DNA of 64,000 bases from Nonomuraea deserti (GCF_004348685.1 NZ_SMKO01000004.1:1-64000), one strand, 5' to 3'; shown: positions 25,490 to 34,545, counted from the stretch's first letter. Numbers and translations are program-made. Notes: generated by a model from the letters alone, not told the origin.

Positions 25490-26040
25490 CGCGCCCCGCC
25501 CCGGATCTCGGATGGTGTCGAAGTGCCCGGCTGATGTGCGCGGTCAAGTCGGGCGAGAGCTGCGCGACGTCCTCGGCGCTGATCTCCCAGCCCTCGGCCA
25601 GCAGCCGGCGCATCACCTCCATCATGTCCAGCGCCGTATGGAAGATCAGACAGTTGGCCAGCAAAGAGCGGGGATGAAGTCGCGGGTCTTGCCCCAGTAG
25701 GTGAGGGCGTGTTCCAGCGCGTCCAGCACGCTGCGATCGGCCGGCGCGACGTCGTCGTTCAGCTCCAGGCAGCGCCGCATGTGCTCCACCACCACAACCG
25801 GCACCTCGCGCGCCTTGGCGAAGCGGCCCAGCCGCTGAAGCACTTCAGCGCGAGCGTCAACGCCAGCAATGCTCATCGGTGTCGGTCTCCTCCCGCGCCC
25901 ACGCCGTCTCCTCCTGCCAGGGAGAGAAGAACATGTACAGCTCTCGCGCCATCACCAACCGCGGAACACCCGATAGGCGGTCCGCTCCACCGACGTCACC
26001 GCACACGCCTCCCGGCCCGGCACCGCTCAACAGACGAGGC
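25490..26040 (-). mobile_element. Tn3-family transposase relic, N- and C-terminal pieces joined
   Basis: The minus strand reads MARELYMFFSPWQEETAWAR and ETDTDEH, then RLGRFAKAREVPVVVVEHMR. I read these as the N-terminal DUF4158 region of Tn3 transposases. At about 25655 the text changes frame and becomes RSLLANCLIFHTALDMMEVM and AEGWEISAEDVAQLSPDLTA, the extreme C-terminus. The whole middle is deleted. These are exactly the parts missing from the copy at 13720-15061. Confidence 0.7.
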
Positions 26041-26182
26041 ACACCGTAGCGAGACGAACACACGCACAACAGGCGAAGAAGATCACAGATTCATCAACCA
26101 GCCCGCCTCAACCCCTCAAGATCCACTTAATGTGGGTTTTGGGCTCATGTGGGCCGACACCCAGAACTACACGCTGCGGAAC

Positions 26183-26683
26183 TCAACCCTTGGCCTGGTC
26201 GTCCCCTTGCCCGCCGAGGACTTTCACGTAGCGATGCGCCGGGACGGTGACGGGCCCGGCCGCGCTCGGTGCGAGGTGGTCGAACAGACCCTCGTCAACC
26301 CATCCCTTGCGGTCGTAGAACCTCCGGGCCCGGACGTTGCCGGCGACCACCGCCAGCCAGGCCCGCCGATGGCCGTTCGCCGCGACACGGCGTTCCGCCT
26401 CGGCCAGCAGCGCGGTCGCCACCTCGGTGCCCCGGTGTCGCCTGGCCACGTACACCTGCTCCACCTCGTCCTCGACCACCATCACGAACCCGGCCACGGC
26501 ACCCTCGACGGTCGCGACCACCGTGTCCCCGACGCGTCGCGCGGCGCGTTCCCCGAACGACTTCGGGGTCCGGACCGCGGCGAGTTCGTCGGGCACGTTT
26601 CCCCGGTGCCCGTCGCCCCACCCTTCGTGCCAGATGCGGGCGACCGCAGGCGCGTCTTCATCTCTCGCCGGACGCAGCTCCAC
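26183..26683 (-). CDS. GNAT-family N-acetyltransferase
   Basis: A 166-residue GNAT. The GTG at 26683 is preceded by GAGGAG and sits four bases after the stop of the upstream acetyltransferase gene. MELRPARDEDAPAVARIWHE is the first strand and helix, VEQVYVARRHRGTEVATALL is motif A (acetyl-CoA loop RRHRGTEVA) and NVRARRFYDRKGWVDEGLFD is motif B. The substrate is unknown. It forms a tandem acetyltransferase operon with its neighbour. Confidence 0.9.
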   Translation of the reverse strand: MELRPARDEDAPAVARIWHEGWGDGHRGNVPDELAAVRTPKSFGERAARRVGDTVVATVEGAVAGFVMVVEDEVEQVYVARRHRGTEVATALLAEAERRVAANGHRRAWLAVVAGNVRARRFYDRKGWVDEGLFDHLAPSAAGPVTVPAHRYVKVLGGQGDDQAKG

Positions 26684-26687
26684 AACC

Positions 26688-27173
26688 TCACTCCTCGCCG
26701 GCCGGGTGCGGGCTCTCGGACGCCCCCGAAGGCACCGGCACCGCCACCTGCCACCGGCAGATCACCTTGGTGAACAGGTCGGCCCCGATGCGCTGGTAGA
26801 ACCGCTGTGCCCCCACGTTGGCCGCGGCGACCTCCCAGCGGATGACCATGCCGTCCGCGACCTCCGCGACCGCCCGCATCAGCTGCTCCCCGACCCCCTG
26901 GCCACGCTGTTCGGCGCGGACGTAGAGGTCGTCCAGCGCGAGATAGTCCGTGCCCGCCCACAGGCTGATCCTTTCGAGCCAGGACACGTAGCCGACCGGA
27001 CGCCCGTTCTTCTCCGCGATCAAATAGGTGATCTCGGGGCGGGTGAGCAGCTCTCTCAGCCGTTCGACGGTCAAAGTGATCGCGGATCGCTGGTTCTGAT
27101 GCTCGGCGATCTCACAGATCAAGCCATGGACGGTCGCCGCGTCAGCGGCGGTCGCACGACGGATGGACACCAT
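26688..27173 (-). CDS. GNAT-family N-acetyltransferase
   Basis: A 161-residue GNAT; ATG 27173 follows AAAGGA, and the long open frame upstream of it is antisense noise. MVSIRRATAADAATVHGLIC is the N-terminal strand/helix, LDDLYVRAEQRGQGVGEQLM the acetyl-CoA motif (EQRGQGVG) and AANVGAQRFYQRIGADLFTK motif B. The C-terminus has a short Pro/Ser tail. It is first in a two-gene operon. Similar enzymes acetylate polyamines or aminoglycosides, but nothing here decides. Confidence 0.9.
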   Translation of the reverse strand: MVSIRRATAADAATVHGLICEIAEHQNQRSAITLTVERLRELLTRPEITYLIAEKNGRPVGYVSWLERISLWAGTDYLALDDLYVRAEQRGQGVGEQLMRAVAEVADGMVIRWEVAAANVGAQRFYQRIGADLFTKVICRWQVAVPVPSGASESPHPAGEE

Positions 27174-27187
27174 GATGAGTTCCTTTC

Positions 27188-27736
27188 TCAGCCGGTGGGA
27201 GGAATCTGACGCAGGTGGCGGAGCGCCACGACGGCGGCGCCCGCCGCCGCGACGACGGCTGCAACGTGGAGTCCGTCGGCGAAGGCCACAGGTGCGGGGC
27301 CGAGCACCGCCGTGGCCAGCTCGCCCGGAAGCCCCTGTGCCGCCGGCACCGCCCCGCTGAGGCTGTCGCGGCCGGCCGCAGCCACCTCGGGCGGCAGGCC
27401 GCCGGGTAGCGCCGTGCCGGCCTGGGCCCGGTAGACGACGGCGCCTATGCTGCCGATGATCGCGATGCCGAGCGAGATGCCCGGGTCGTTGCAGGTGGTG
27501 GCCAGTCCGGAGGCCGCCCACGCCTTCCGCGGCGGCACCGAGCCCACGACCGGGTTGGCGGTCAGCGCCATGGACGGCGCCGCGGCGGGACACAGCACCA
27601 TGAAGCCCACGACCAGCAGCGGCAGCCCGCCCGCGAGCATCATGAACAGCAACATGGCGGGCAGGATCAGCACGACCGGCCCTGCCCATCGTCGGAGACC
27701 GGCGCGCCGGCCGTGGTCGGGATCTGCGGACGACAT
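27188..27736 (-). pseudogene. MFS exporter remnant retaining its start and its C-terminal helices
   Basis: A 182-codon frame with GAAGGA before ATG 27736. The first residues (MSSADPDHGRRAGLRRWAGP) look like an MFS N-terminus. The text then goes straight to late helices: LLVVGFMVLCPAAAPSMALT, LATTCNDPGISLGIAIIGSI and FADGLHVAAVVAAAGAAVVA, matching the last 4-5 helices of DHA2 exporters. About two thirds of the transporter has been deleted in frame. A small membrane protein could still be made, but transport is implausible. Confidence 0.65.
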
Positions 27737-28369
27737 GAGCGTGTTCCTTCGGTGAGTTCCGGGAAGCGGCCATCCGGCACACTCCGGGCTCGACGATCGC
27801 CGGGCGCCTGCCGAGAGCGTTCCGGGACCGGTCGAGGACGTGCGTCGCTCACACTAGAAAGCCCCAGGTGGTCGCCGAATCAGTGAAGTCGCCAGTCTCG
27901 CCGACGCCAGGCCGTCCGGGCGATCGACGACCTGGCCGGCCAGACTGCCGGTGCACATCGCCACCCCGTCGGCCGGGGGATACGAGTCGACCCGGGAGGA
28001 ACAAGGCATCGGTCCCAAGATCCTGATCACCTCTGCTGTCTCCGGGACCGGCCGTCTCGCCCGCACGAAGCCCATGACCCATTTCGATCGGTGAGCGGGA
28101 CGGCGGCGAGCATGCGCTGCAGGTTGTCCAGCGTCGTGCGGCGGTCCCACCTGCTCACCGGTGCGGCGCCGATGAAGAAGGGCTGGTCGGGCGGACGGGC
28201 CTGCCAGGCGTCGATGGCCTGGCAGGAGATCGGGTCCACGGGCTTGGTGATGCCGCCCATCAGCAGCGCGCCGCGCGACAGAGCAAGGGCGTCAGGTTCG
28301 TCTTACTCTGTCGCCCGTGGGAGCCGGCCAGTGCAGGTGGCTTCTCTGACGCCCCTGCGGTCGCGGTGA
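27737..28369. other. Intergenic, 633 bases, with a possible integrase shard
   Basis: On the minus strand near 28190-28260 the text ITKPVDPISCQAIDAWQARP resembles the middle of actinomycete Tn554/XerC-like integrases, but it is only about 25 residues and has no start. Nothing else coding is supported. Confidence 0.35.
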
Positions 28370-29668
28370 TCAGGCGGCCTTGCCGCGGGTGATGTAAAGG
28401 TTCATGTCGGTGAAGTCGGTGGTGACGTTGTAGGGCTTGTAGAAGCAGTGGGCGAAGTGGCCCAGCACGTCGAAGCCGTGAGGGCTGAGCGACAGGTGCG
28501 GGTCCGAGTAGCAGTAGACGTCCCTGGCGACGGCGTCGCCGAGGCGGAGCTCCTTCGGGTAGCAGGGGTAGGCGACGGCCGGCTGGCTGTGGGCGAAAGT
28601 CTCGATCGGGCGGTCGTGGTCGACACGGACGTCCAGCAGCTCGGCCGCTTCCCCGTGCAGGCCGGCGGCGATCTCGCCGACGCCGCCGAAACCCACGCCC
28701 AGCACCCGGGTACCGGAGTCGGCGATGCTGCCCCTGCTGAACGTCTGATGCTCACGGGCCAGATACAGCGGCAGAGGCTCGGTGCCCGCCCGCGCCGCGG
28801 CGGCGCGTACCTTTCTGGCCGTTGCGGGGGTCTTGCGGCGCAGGATGAGCGACCGGCAGGCGTAGTCGAAGGTGGGCAGCAAGTGGTAGAAGACCCACAT
28901 GCCGATCATGCCGTCGCTCTGCGCGTTGACATCTTCGCCGGACTCCGACTCCAGCCACGCCACGGGGAGGTTGCGCAGCTCCATGCCGCCCACCTTGAAT
29001 GACTGCAGCACCCCCACCTTCCGCCATGCGATGCCGCCCAGGTAATCGATCTGCTTCTTGGCCACGGCGCTCACCCCGGCTTCCTTGGCCACCGATGCCG
29101 ACAAGCTCAGCGCCGGCGCGCCGGTGTAGAACTGGAAGCGCTTCGTCGATCCGCCGTTGACCGAGGCCTCGACCAGCGGAAACGGGTCCATCTGCAGCCA
29201 GGGCACCTGCGTGGTGTCGCCGTGGACCTGATACGGCTCGCCGTGGACCGCGCCGAACCAGGCGGCGTTCAGTTCGTTGCCGGCCGCCTTCCAGTGCGGT
29301 ACCGAGAAGGCGAATCTGTCCTGCCGGATGTAGCAGTCGGCCAGGTACTGGTTGGCCTGCTTGTCGTCGGGCGCCAGCTTGAGCGCCATCGTGAGGTATT
29401 TCTCGGCGGCCGCGAACCGGTTGGACAGCAGCGCGACAAAGCCGCGCCGGCGGGCCGCGTTCAGATTCGAGGGGTCTGTCTTGAGGATCTCCTCGTACGC
29501 GCGGGCGGCCTGGTCGAACTCCCCGGCCTTGAACAGCGCGTCCGCGTCAGCGCCGCGGACTCGCGCCGTGGCCGCCCCGCCCAGCAGCGGCGCGGTGGCG
29601 GCGGCACCGGCCAGCACGGCGGCGCCGCGCAACACCGAACGCCGGTCCCACTCTCCGTCATGAACCAA
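28370..29668 (-). CDS. Tat-exported TPR / retropepsin-like protein, catalytic Asp replaced
   Basis: About 432 residues. I favour TTG 29668, six bases after AAGGAG; ATG 29695 is possible. DRRSVLRGAAVLAGAAATAP is a Tat-type signal. Residues 40-125 are two or three TPR units (ADALFKAGEFDQAARAYEEI, FAAAEKYLTMALKLAPDDKQ). Residues 150-290 follow the aspartyl-protease-like fold, and the second-lobe signature GMIGMWVFYHLLPTFDYACR is present. At the active-site triad, where family members read DTG, this protein has YTG (Tyr181, codon TAC at 29128-29126), one base from Asp. It should be exported but proteolytically dead; perhaps a binding protein. Confidence 0.75.
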   Translation of the reverse strand: MVHDGEWDRRSVLRGAAVLAGAAATAPLLGGAATARVRGADADALFKAGEFDQAARAYEEILKTDPSNLNAARRRGFVALLSNRFAAAEKYLTMALKLAPDDKQANQYLADCYIRQDRFAFSVPHWKAAGNELNAAWFGAVHGEPYQVHGDTTQVPWLQMDPFPLVEASVNGGSTKRFQFYTGAPALSLSASVAKEAGVSAVAKKQIDYLGGIAWRKVGVLQSFKVGGMELRNLPVAWLESESGEDVNAQSDGMIGMWVFYHLLPTFDYACRSLILRRKTPATARKVRAAAARAGTEPLPLYLAREHQTFSRGSIADSGTRVLGVGFGGVGEIAAGLHGEAAELLDVRVDHDRPIETFAHSQPAVAYPCYPKELRLGDAVARDVYCYSDPHLSLSPHGFDVLGHFAHCFYKPYNVTTDFTDMNLYITRGKAA

Positions 29669-29724
29669 GACCTTCTCCTTCTTTTTCCTGATCATCTTCG
29701 CCGTGGCCTCTGTACAACGGACGG

Positions 29725-29907
29725 TCACAGCAGCTCAGGCCGGCTCGTCCCGCCCTGCCTGATGAGGACGACACCGCAGGTGCCGGGGCCACCCGGCCGC
29801 ACACCACGACGGACGATGCGGGCCGGGACCGGCTCAAGGCCCTTCCGCACGGCCGGGTCAGCCTCGGTCAACAACACGCGCGGCGCGCCGCCGAGTATCG
29901 ACAGCAC
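29725..29907 (-). pseudogene. Response-regulator N-terminal shard
   Basis: The minus frame contains RVLLTEADPAVRKGLEPVPA, close to the RVLLVEDDPAVRRGLE opening of OmpR-type regulators. It then degenerates. Short flanking stretches (CAGCACGCTCC, TCCACTGTCG) are shared with the relic at 39767-39871, so the two may be descendants of one duplicated locus. Confidence 0.35.
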
Positions 29908-30133
29908 GCTCCGTAACCCGCCCGCCGGTCAACCCCATCCACTGTCGACCGGCCGTGTCCCCGCCTCGTTCGCGCCGTGTCATCGTCGTGTCACGGCCGC
30001 GGCGGCGGTGGCCCGCCGTCGACGAACGGTGACATGCGGCGGGCGACGCGGGGACATCCGGTGCTGCTCGTGTTTGTCATGGAGGAACCACATACCATCC
30101 CAATCCAGCCCCGAGACCGGGTGTTCGCCGTGA

Positions 30134-30490
30134 TCACGCTGCCCGTGGCGTTAGTCCGCCGTCCTGGGGGCGCCCGGGAACTGGTGGTGTACGACGCGGC
30201 CGGGGTACGGGCGTCATGCCGCCGCGTGGCGCGCCGGCGTGGGCGTCGCGGGCCCGTTCCATCGCGGCGGCCAGGTCGCGGAAGAAGCCGGCGGTCACCG
30301 CGCCGACCAGCTCGTCGTGGCTGGCGTAGTAGTGGTAGAGCGCCGCGCCGCTCATGCCGACCTGCCGGGCGACCGCGTTGGTGGTCACCGCAGCCGATCC
30401 CTGCTCGACCAGCAGCTTGCGCGCGGCCGTGTGGATCTCCTCCGAATCGGCCTGGCGCAGGCTCTGCCGTCTGCTGGTGTGTGCGGACAT
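30134..30490 (-). pseudogene. TetR-family regulator, C-terminally truncated
   Basis: ATG 30490 has GAGGGG five bases upstream. The TetR DNA-binding domain is complete: EIHTAARKLLVEQGSAAVTT, NAVARQVGMSGAALYHYYAS, DELVGAVTAGFFRDLAAAME. After about residue 82 family text ends, and a Pro/Arg-rich tail of about 36 residues leads to the stop. The ligand-binding domain (usually about 120 more residues) is gone. The truncated protein might still bind DNA. It diverges from the siderophore-interacting gene across an inverted repeat. Confidence 0.7.
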
Positions 30491-30554
30491 CGTCACCCCT
30501 CGCTGCGTTCCCTCGGCCACCGTTGACATCTTAAGGCATCTATGTTTTCTTAAT

Positions 30555-30575
30555 GGCTCTAAGAAACCTAGAGCC
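30555..30575. promoter_or_regulatory. Inverted repeat GGCTCTA-N7-TAGAGCC
   Basis: A perfect 7-base dyad with a 7-base spacer (AGAAACC) lies between the TetR start (30490) and the plus-strand small ORF (30590), in a locally AT-rich stretch with TTTTCTTAA. Its place suits a TetR operator controlling both directions. Confidence 0.55.
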
Positions 30576-30589
30576 CATAAGGGGTGCCT

Positions 30590-30691
30590 GTGGAGATTCT
30601 GTGGACCCTTCTCTCGGTGGTGGCGCTGGTGGCGGCCGTGTGGTGGCGGATGTCCAGATCCGCCCACGTCCGGCGGAGCAAGGAGTCCTGA
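30590..30691 (+). CDS. 33-residue single-pass membrane peptide
   Basis: GTG 30590 is preceded by AAGGGG at five bases. It reads MEILWTLLSVVALVAAVWWR then MSRSAHVRRSKES and stops at 30691, one base before the ATG of the siderophore-interacting gene. Its last codons (AAGGAG) supply that gene's ribosome site. A hydrophobic helix followed by a basic tail predicts an inner-membrane peptide with the C-terminus in the cytosol. Spacing, ribosome site and coupling argue that it is real; function unknown. Confidence 0.6.
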   Translation: MEILWTLLSVVALVAAVWWRMSRSAHVRRSKES

Positions 30692-30692
30692 C

Positions 30693-31436
30693 ATGGCCCG
30701 CACGCTGCGCGACCGCTTGTTCGGCAAGTACGCCGTGGAGGCGACCGTCACCGTCGCTGAGCAGGTCACCCCCGCCATGCGCCGGATCCGGCTGGAAACC
30801 GACCAGCCCGTCGCCTTCCCCTACGCCCCCGGCCAGCACATCAGGATCGAGCTGAAGGACCCGCTGTCGGTGTCGGGCATCCTGCGCCCGTCCGAGACGC
30901 TGCGCACCTACACGATCTGGGGCCTCGACCCCGGCAGGACGGCGATCGAACTGCGCGTCCATCTGTATGCGGGCGACGGCATCGGCCTGAGGTGGGCGCG
31001 TGCGGTCCGGCCCGGGGAACGGGTGACCTTCTGGTGGCCGCAAGGCGACTTCTTCACCCGCGAGGCGGCCTATCACGTGTTCATCGGAGAGGAGACCGCC
31101 AGCGCCGCCTTCGGCCCGATGATCAGGGCGCTGGGAGCCTCAGCCGAGGTGTTCGGCGTCCTGGAGGGCGAGACTCCCGAGCACGACCTGCCCATGCCCG
31201 GGGCACCGCCGCTGCGCCGCGTCCACCGCCACGGCGCCCCCGCCATCGCCTCCCGGGTGCTGCTCGCGGCCGTGGCGGAACTCGACATGCCGGGCAACGC
31301 CGGCGCCGCCTACGTGGCAGGCGAGGCCAGAACCTGCCAGCTGGTACGCGACTTCCTGGTACGCGAGCGCAACTGGCCACGGGCCTCGATCAAGACCAAG
31401 CCGTTCTGGACCCCGGGCAAGCGGGGCCTGCACTAA
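30693..31436 (+). CDS. Siderophore-interacting protein (FAD-dependent ferric reductase type)
   Basis: A 247-residue SIP/ViuB-like flavoprotein; ATG 30693 with AAGGAG upstream. The FAD-binding barrel includes VTPAMRRIRLETDQ, FPYAPGQHIRIELKDP and the flavin motif LRTYTIWGLDP. The NAD(P)H domain holds VFIGEETASAAFGPMIRALG and AYVAGEARTCQLVRDFLVRE (the GEA motif of the family), ending with FWTPGKRGLH. It would release iron from ferric siderophores in the cytosol. It sits behind the 33-residue membrane peptide and opposite a truncated TetR gene; no siderophore synthesis or uptake genes are nearby. Confidence 0.92.
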   Translation: MARTLRDRLFGKYAVEATVTVAEQVTPAMRRIRLETDQPVAFPYAPGQHIRIELKDPLSVSGILRPSETLRTYTIWGLDPGRTAIELRVHLYAGDGIGLRWARAVRPGERVTFWWPQGDFFTREAAYHVFIGEETASAAFGPMIRALGASAEVFGVLEGETPEHDLPMPGAPPLRRVHRHGAPAIASRVLLAAVAELDMPGNAGAAYVAGEARTCQLVRDFLVRERNWPRASIKTKPFWTPGKRGLH

Positions 31437-31620
31437 CCATCAGGGAGACGTGCACATGCCGATCCGCGCCGGCATCTCCACGGCCGAGAGGATGTCGCTT
31501 CTCATGACGAAGTAGACGTACTGACGGACGAGCGCACGACGACCCCTAACGATCTACAGCCTCATGTCGGTGAACCGGTGTCGGTGTTCTCGCCCGGCTC
31601 CATCTCCGCAAGCTCGAAGG

Positions 31621-32331
31621 TCAGCGCTTCGGGGTGCGTTGCGTGATGGCGTGTTCGAGTCCGTCGAGGATGGCGTGCAGGCCGAACTCCTGGGTCGTGG
31701 TGGCCGAGGGGATGGCATGAGTGGTGGCCAGCAGCGGGAACCGATCGGCGTTGAGGAGCAGCAGATCGCGCATGATCGGGGCGGCGTTGCCGGCCGTCCA
31801 GGTCTGGGTGCCGGGAGTGGCGGCCGCGTGGGTGGCGCGGATGTGGTTGGACACCAGCATGATCGCGTCCAGGCGTTCGCGTTCGGTCAGGGGGGTGTCG
31901 GCCAGGGCGCTGAGGGCGCTTTCCGGCCATGCGGTCTCGCGTGGGCCCATCACGCGGTCGCCTGCGGTGATGGACGGCAGCCAGGGATGTAGCCGCCAGG
32001 CCGCGGAGAGCTCGCGGGCGTACTCTTCCAGCTTGGCCCGCCACCCGGCCACCCTGCCCAGGTCGGGGGCCTCGCCGACCGCCGCCTCGATCATGACGGC
32101 GATGAGTTCGGCCTTGTCCTTGACGTAGCGGTACAGAGCCATCTTGGTGAAGCCGAGCTCGGCGGCGATGCGCTGCATGGAAACCGCCTCCAGGCCCTCG
32201 GTGTCGGCCACCTTCACCGCGGTGTCGGCCACCTGGTCCAGGTCGAACGCAGGCCTGGGGCCTCTGCTGGACGGTTTCCGCAGACCCCACAGCAGCTCGG
32301 CCACCGCTTTCGGATCCTCGTTGACTGGCAT
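31621..32331 (-). CDS. TetR-family regulator (TetR_C type)
   Basis: A 236-residue TetR/AcrR regulator; ATG 32331 is chosen for its AGAGGGAG site. The DNA-binding domain is FDLDQVADTAVKVADTEGLE, AVSMQRIAAELGFTKMALYR and YVKDKAELIAVMIEAAVGEA. A 140-residue ligand domain ends FGLHAILDGLEHAITQRTPK. It diverges from a RibD/DHFR-like gene across about 170 bases that include CTATACACAGTGT near 32371, a candidate promoter/operator. Likely target: itself and the divergent gene. Confidence 0.9.
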   Translation of the reverse strand: MPVNEDPKAVAELLWGLRKPSSRGPRPAFDLDQVADTAVKVADTEGLEAVSMQRIAAELGFTKMALYRYVKDKAELIAVMIEAAVGEAPDLGRVAGWRAKLEEYARELSAAWRLHPWLPSITAGDRVMGPRETAWPESALSALADTPLTERERLDAIMLVSNHIRATHAAATPGTQTWTAGNAAPIMRDLLLLNADRFPLLATTHAIPSATTTQEFGLHAILDGLEHAITQRTPKR

Positions 32332-32504
32332 CGCCGCACTCCCTCTTGCCATTCCCACAGAACTGTCTCTACTATACACAGTGTCTGAGGGATACAGTTT
32401 CCCCCGGGTCACAACTCAGCACATTTGTGCCGGATGTCGCGATGCCTCTGGACGGATTCACGGCCGAGCCGAAACGTCCTGAACTACTGAAGAAGGAAAC
32501 GATC

Positions 32505-33152
32505 ATGGGTAAGCTCCGCGTCCACAACTTCGCCGTCTCGCTGGACGGCTTCGGCACCGGCGAGGGCCAGGCCGCCGACGCCCCGTTCGGCCACGCCGGC
32601 GAGCGCATCCACGACTGGATGTTCGCCACCCGGTACTGGCATGAAATGGGCGGCGGCCGGCGCGGGAGCGTCGGCGCCGACAACGCGTTCGCCACGATGC
32701 ACGGCTCCGGCATCGGCGCCGAGATCATGGGCGCCGGCAAGTTCGGCCCACCCGGCTGGCAGGACGACCCCGACTACAAGGGCGCGTGGGGGCCCAACCC
32801 GCCCTTCCACACGCCGGTCTTCGTGCTCACCCACCGGCCGCGGCCATCGATCGAGATGAAGGGCGGCACCACGTTCCACTTCCTCGACGCCGCACCCGCC
32901 GAGGCGCTCAAGATCGCCTTGGAGGCGGCCGGCGGCCAGGACGTGCGCCTCGGCGGCGGGCCGTCCGTCATCCGCGACTTCGTCGCCGAGGGGCTGGTCG
33001 ATCAGATGCACGTCGTCCAGGTCCCGATCCTGCTCGGCCGCGGCGTCCGGCTCTGGGACGGCCTGGAGTCGCTGGAGGAGGCGTACCACATCGAGGCGGT
33101 CTCCACGCCCAGCGGCGTCACCCACCTGACGTTCACCGCAAAGAGCCGCTGA
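32505..33152 (+). CDS. RibD C-terminal/DHFR-fold reductase-like protein
   Basis: A 215-residue member of the dihydrofolate-reductase-like RibD_C superfamily; ATG 32505 follows AGAAGGA. MGKLRVHNFAVSLDGFGTGE is the typical VSLDG start, GGTTFHF with ALKIALEAAGGQDVRLGGG is the NADPH-binding loop, and DQMHVVQVPILLGRGVRLW ends the fold. These small enzymes reduce unidentified substrates and are common as resistance or stress genes in actinomycetes. It diverges from a TetR regulator that may control it. Confidence 0.9.
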   Translation: MGKLRVHNFAVSLDGFGTGEGQAADAPFGHAGERIHDWMFATRYWHEMGGGRRGSVGADNAFATMHGSGIGAEIMGAGKFGPPGWQDDPDYKGAWGPNPPFHTPVFVLTHRPRPSIEMKGGTTFHFLDAAPAEALKIALEAAGGQDVRLGGGPSVIRDFVAEGLVDQMHVVQVPILLGRGVRLWDGLESLEEAYHIEAVSTPSGVTHLTFTAKSR

Positions 33153-33428
33153 CCACCGCTTCCACCGGCCGGCCCGCTCAACGCGCACAACGCCATCCCC
33201 CAGGTTGCCGCCGGTGGCCTGAGAATGGCCGGTGGACAGCCCGGCTGGGCCCCATCTCGGTGGTATAGATTCGCGCCCCCATTCCGTCCACCCCGTGGAC
33301 GACGATCGGGCGTCTCAGATTCACCTTCGGACGGGCTGATGCCTTGGCCACGGATCGGGCCGGCCCGCCGATGAACGATGCCGTAAGAAACCGCGTCTGT
33401 TCGGCGCGGTGTCGAGACAGGAACTCAC

Positions 33429-33977
33429 ATGGGAACGATCAGCAACTCCACGTTCGTCAGCCTGGACGGCGTGGTCAATCACATGGACAAGTGGCACTTC
33501 GACTACGTCGACGACGAGGCCAGTGAACTGGCGCTGGAGCAGCTCCAGGCCGCGGACGCGATGCTGATGGGCCGCAAGACCTACGAGGTGTACGCCGGCG
33601 CCTGGCCGGAACGGGACGGCAAGTACGCGGACGCGATCAACGCCCTCCCCAAGTACGTCGCCTCCACCACCCTCAGCGAGCCGGCCTGGCACAACACCAG
33701 CGTGCTCGACGGCGACCTGATCGAGGCGGTCCGGGCGCTGCGCGCCACGGACGGCACGTCGATCCTGATGCACGGCTACGGCCCGGTGGCCAAAGCCCTT
33801 CTGCAGGCGGACCTCCTCGACGAGCTCCACCTGTGGGTACACCCGCACCTGGCCGGAGTCGGCGACGCGGACGACCTGATCCTCCACCCCGGCCTCACCA
33901 AGAAGCTCGAACTGACCGCGACCCGGACGCTGAGCTCCGGGATCGTCGTCCTCACCCTTCGCAACCCCGACGCCTGA
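33429..33977 (+). CDS. RibD C-terminal/DHFR-fold reductase-like protein
   Basis: A 182-residue paralogue of the gene upstream, more diverged. MGTISNSTFVSLDGVVNHMD carries the SLDG motif, AADAMLMGRKTYEVYAGAWP the MGRKTYE motif, ILMHGYGPVAKALLQADLLD the NADPH loop and LHLWVHPHLAGVG the closing strands. ATG 33429 has AGGAAC upstream. The next gene, an SRPBCC protein, starts 39 bases later in the same direction, so they are probably co-transcribed. Confidence 0.9.
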   Translation: MGTISNSTFVSLDGVVNHMDKWHFDYVDDEASELALEQLQAADAMLMGRKTYEVYAGAWPERDGKYADAINALPKYVASTTLSEPAWHNTSVLDGDLIEAVRALRATDGTSILMHGYGPVAKALLQADLLDELHLWVHPHLAGVGDADDLILHPGLTKKLELTATRTLSSGIVVLTLRNPDA

Positions 33978-34016
33978 CCATCCCGGGAAAAGCCCGGCCG
34001 AAAGGAGCACCACCAC

Positions 34017-34469
34017 ATGTCTGAAAGGCCCCCACGGGACGCGGGCGGCGGATTCACCGTGCATCGCCGCCTGCACGCCGGCGCCGATCGGGTCTTCGCG
34101 GCCTTCGTCGAGCCCAGCAGGCTCGAACAATGGTTCGTCGCGCCGGGCTACCACACACCCGCCGACCGGATGCGCGTCGACGCCCGGCCGGGCGGGCGGC
34201 TCGACGCAGTCATGATCTCGGACGCGAACGGCTCGGAGATCCCCTTCGGCTTCACCTACGCCGAAGTGGACCCGCCGCGCCGGGTGGTGCTCCGGTTCCA
34301 GGAGCCGCAAGAGTTGGTCACCGTGACACTGTCCGACGCCCCTGACGGGGTCGACCTCACCTACGAGTTCGTCTCCTGGCCCGGACCCATCGACCAGAGC
34401 GCGTCCCGGCGCGGCGTCGACGACATGCTCGACCTCATCGCGGCAGGGATCCAGCAGGGCACCATCTGA
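34017..34469 (+). CDS. AHSA1-like SRPBCC protein
   Basis: A 150-residue SRPBCC protein; ATG 34017 with AAAGGAG upstream. It reads TVHRRLHAGADRVFAAFVEP, SRLEQWFVAPGYHTPADRMR and FGFTYAEVDPPRRVVLRFQE, ending with DDMLDLIAAGIQQ. The ligand is unknown. It belongs to the same-direction cluster DHFR-like, SRPBCC, DUF998 and GNAT-like (33429-36034), where gaps are 39-76 bases. Confidence 0.88.
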   Translation: MSERPPRDAGGGFTVHRRLHAGADRVFAAFVEPSRLEQWFVAPGYHTPADRMRVDARPGGRLDAVMISDANGSEIPFGFTYAEVDPPRRVVLRFQEPQELVTVTLSDAPDGVDLTYEFVSWPGPIDQSASRRGVDDMLDLIAAGIQQGTI

Positions 34470-34545
34470 TGCCCGGCCGACCGCGACCGCCTCGCCGCGG
34501 TCGGCCGGCAGATCCGCATCTTCCCGGCACCAAGGAAGAGACATC

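Noticed and set aside
31456-31515. 20-codon plus-strand ORF after the siderophore-interacting gene
   Set aside because: It has a fair ribosome site, but the peptide (MPIRAGISTAERMSLLMTK) has no distinctive feature and no coupling.
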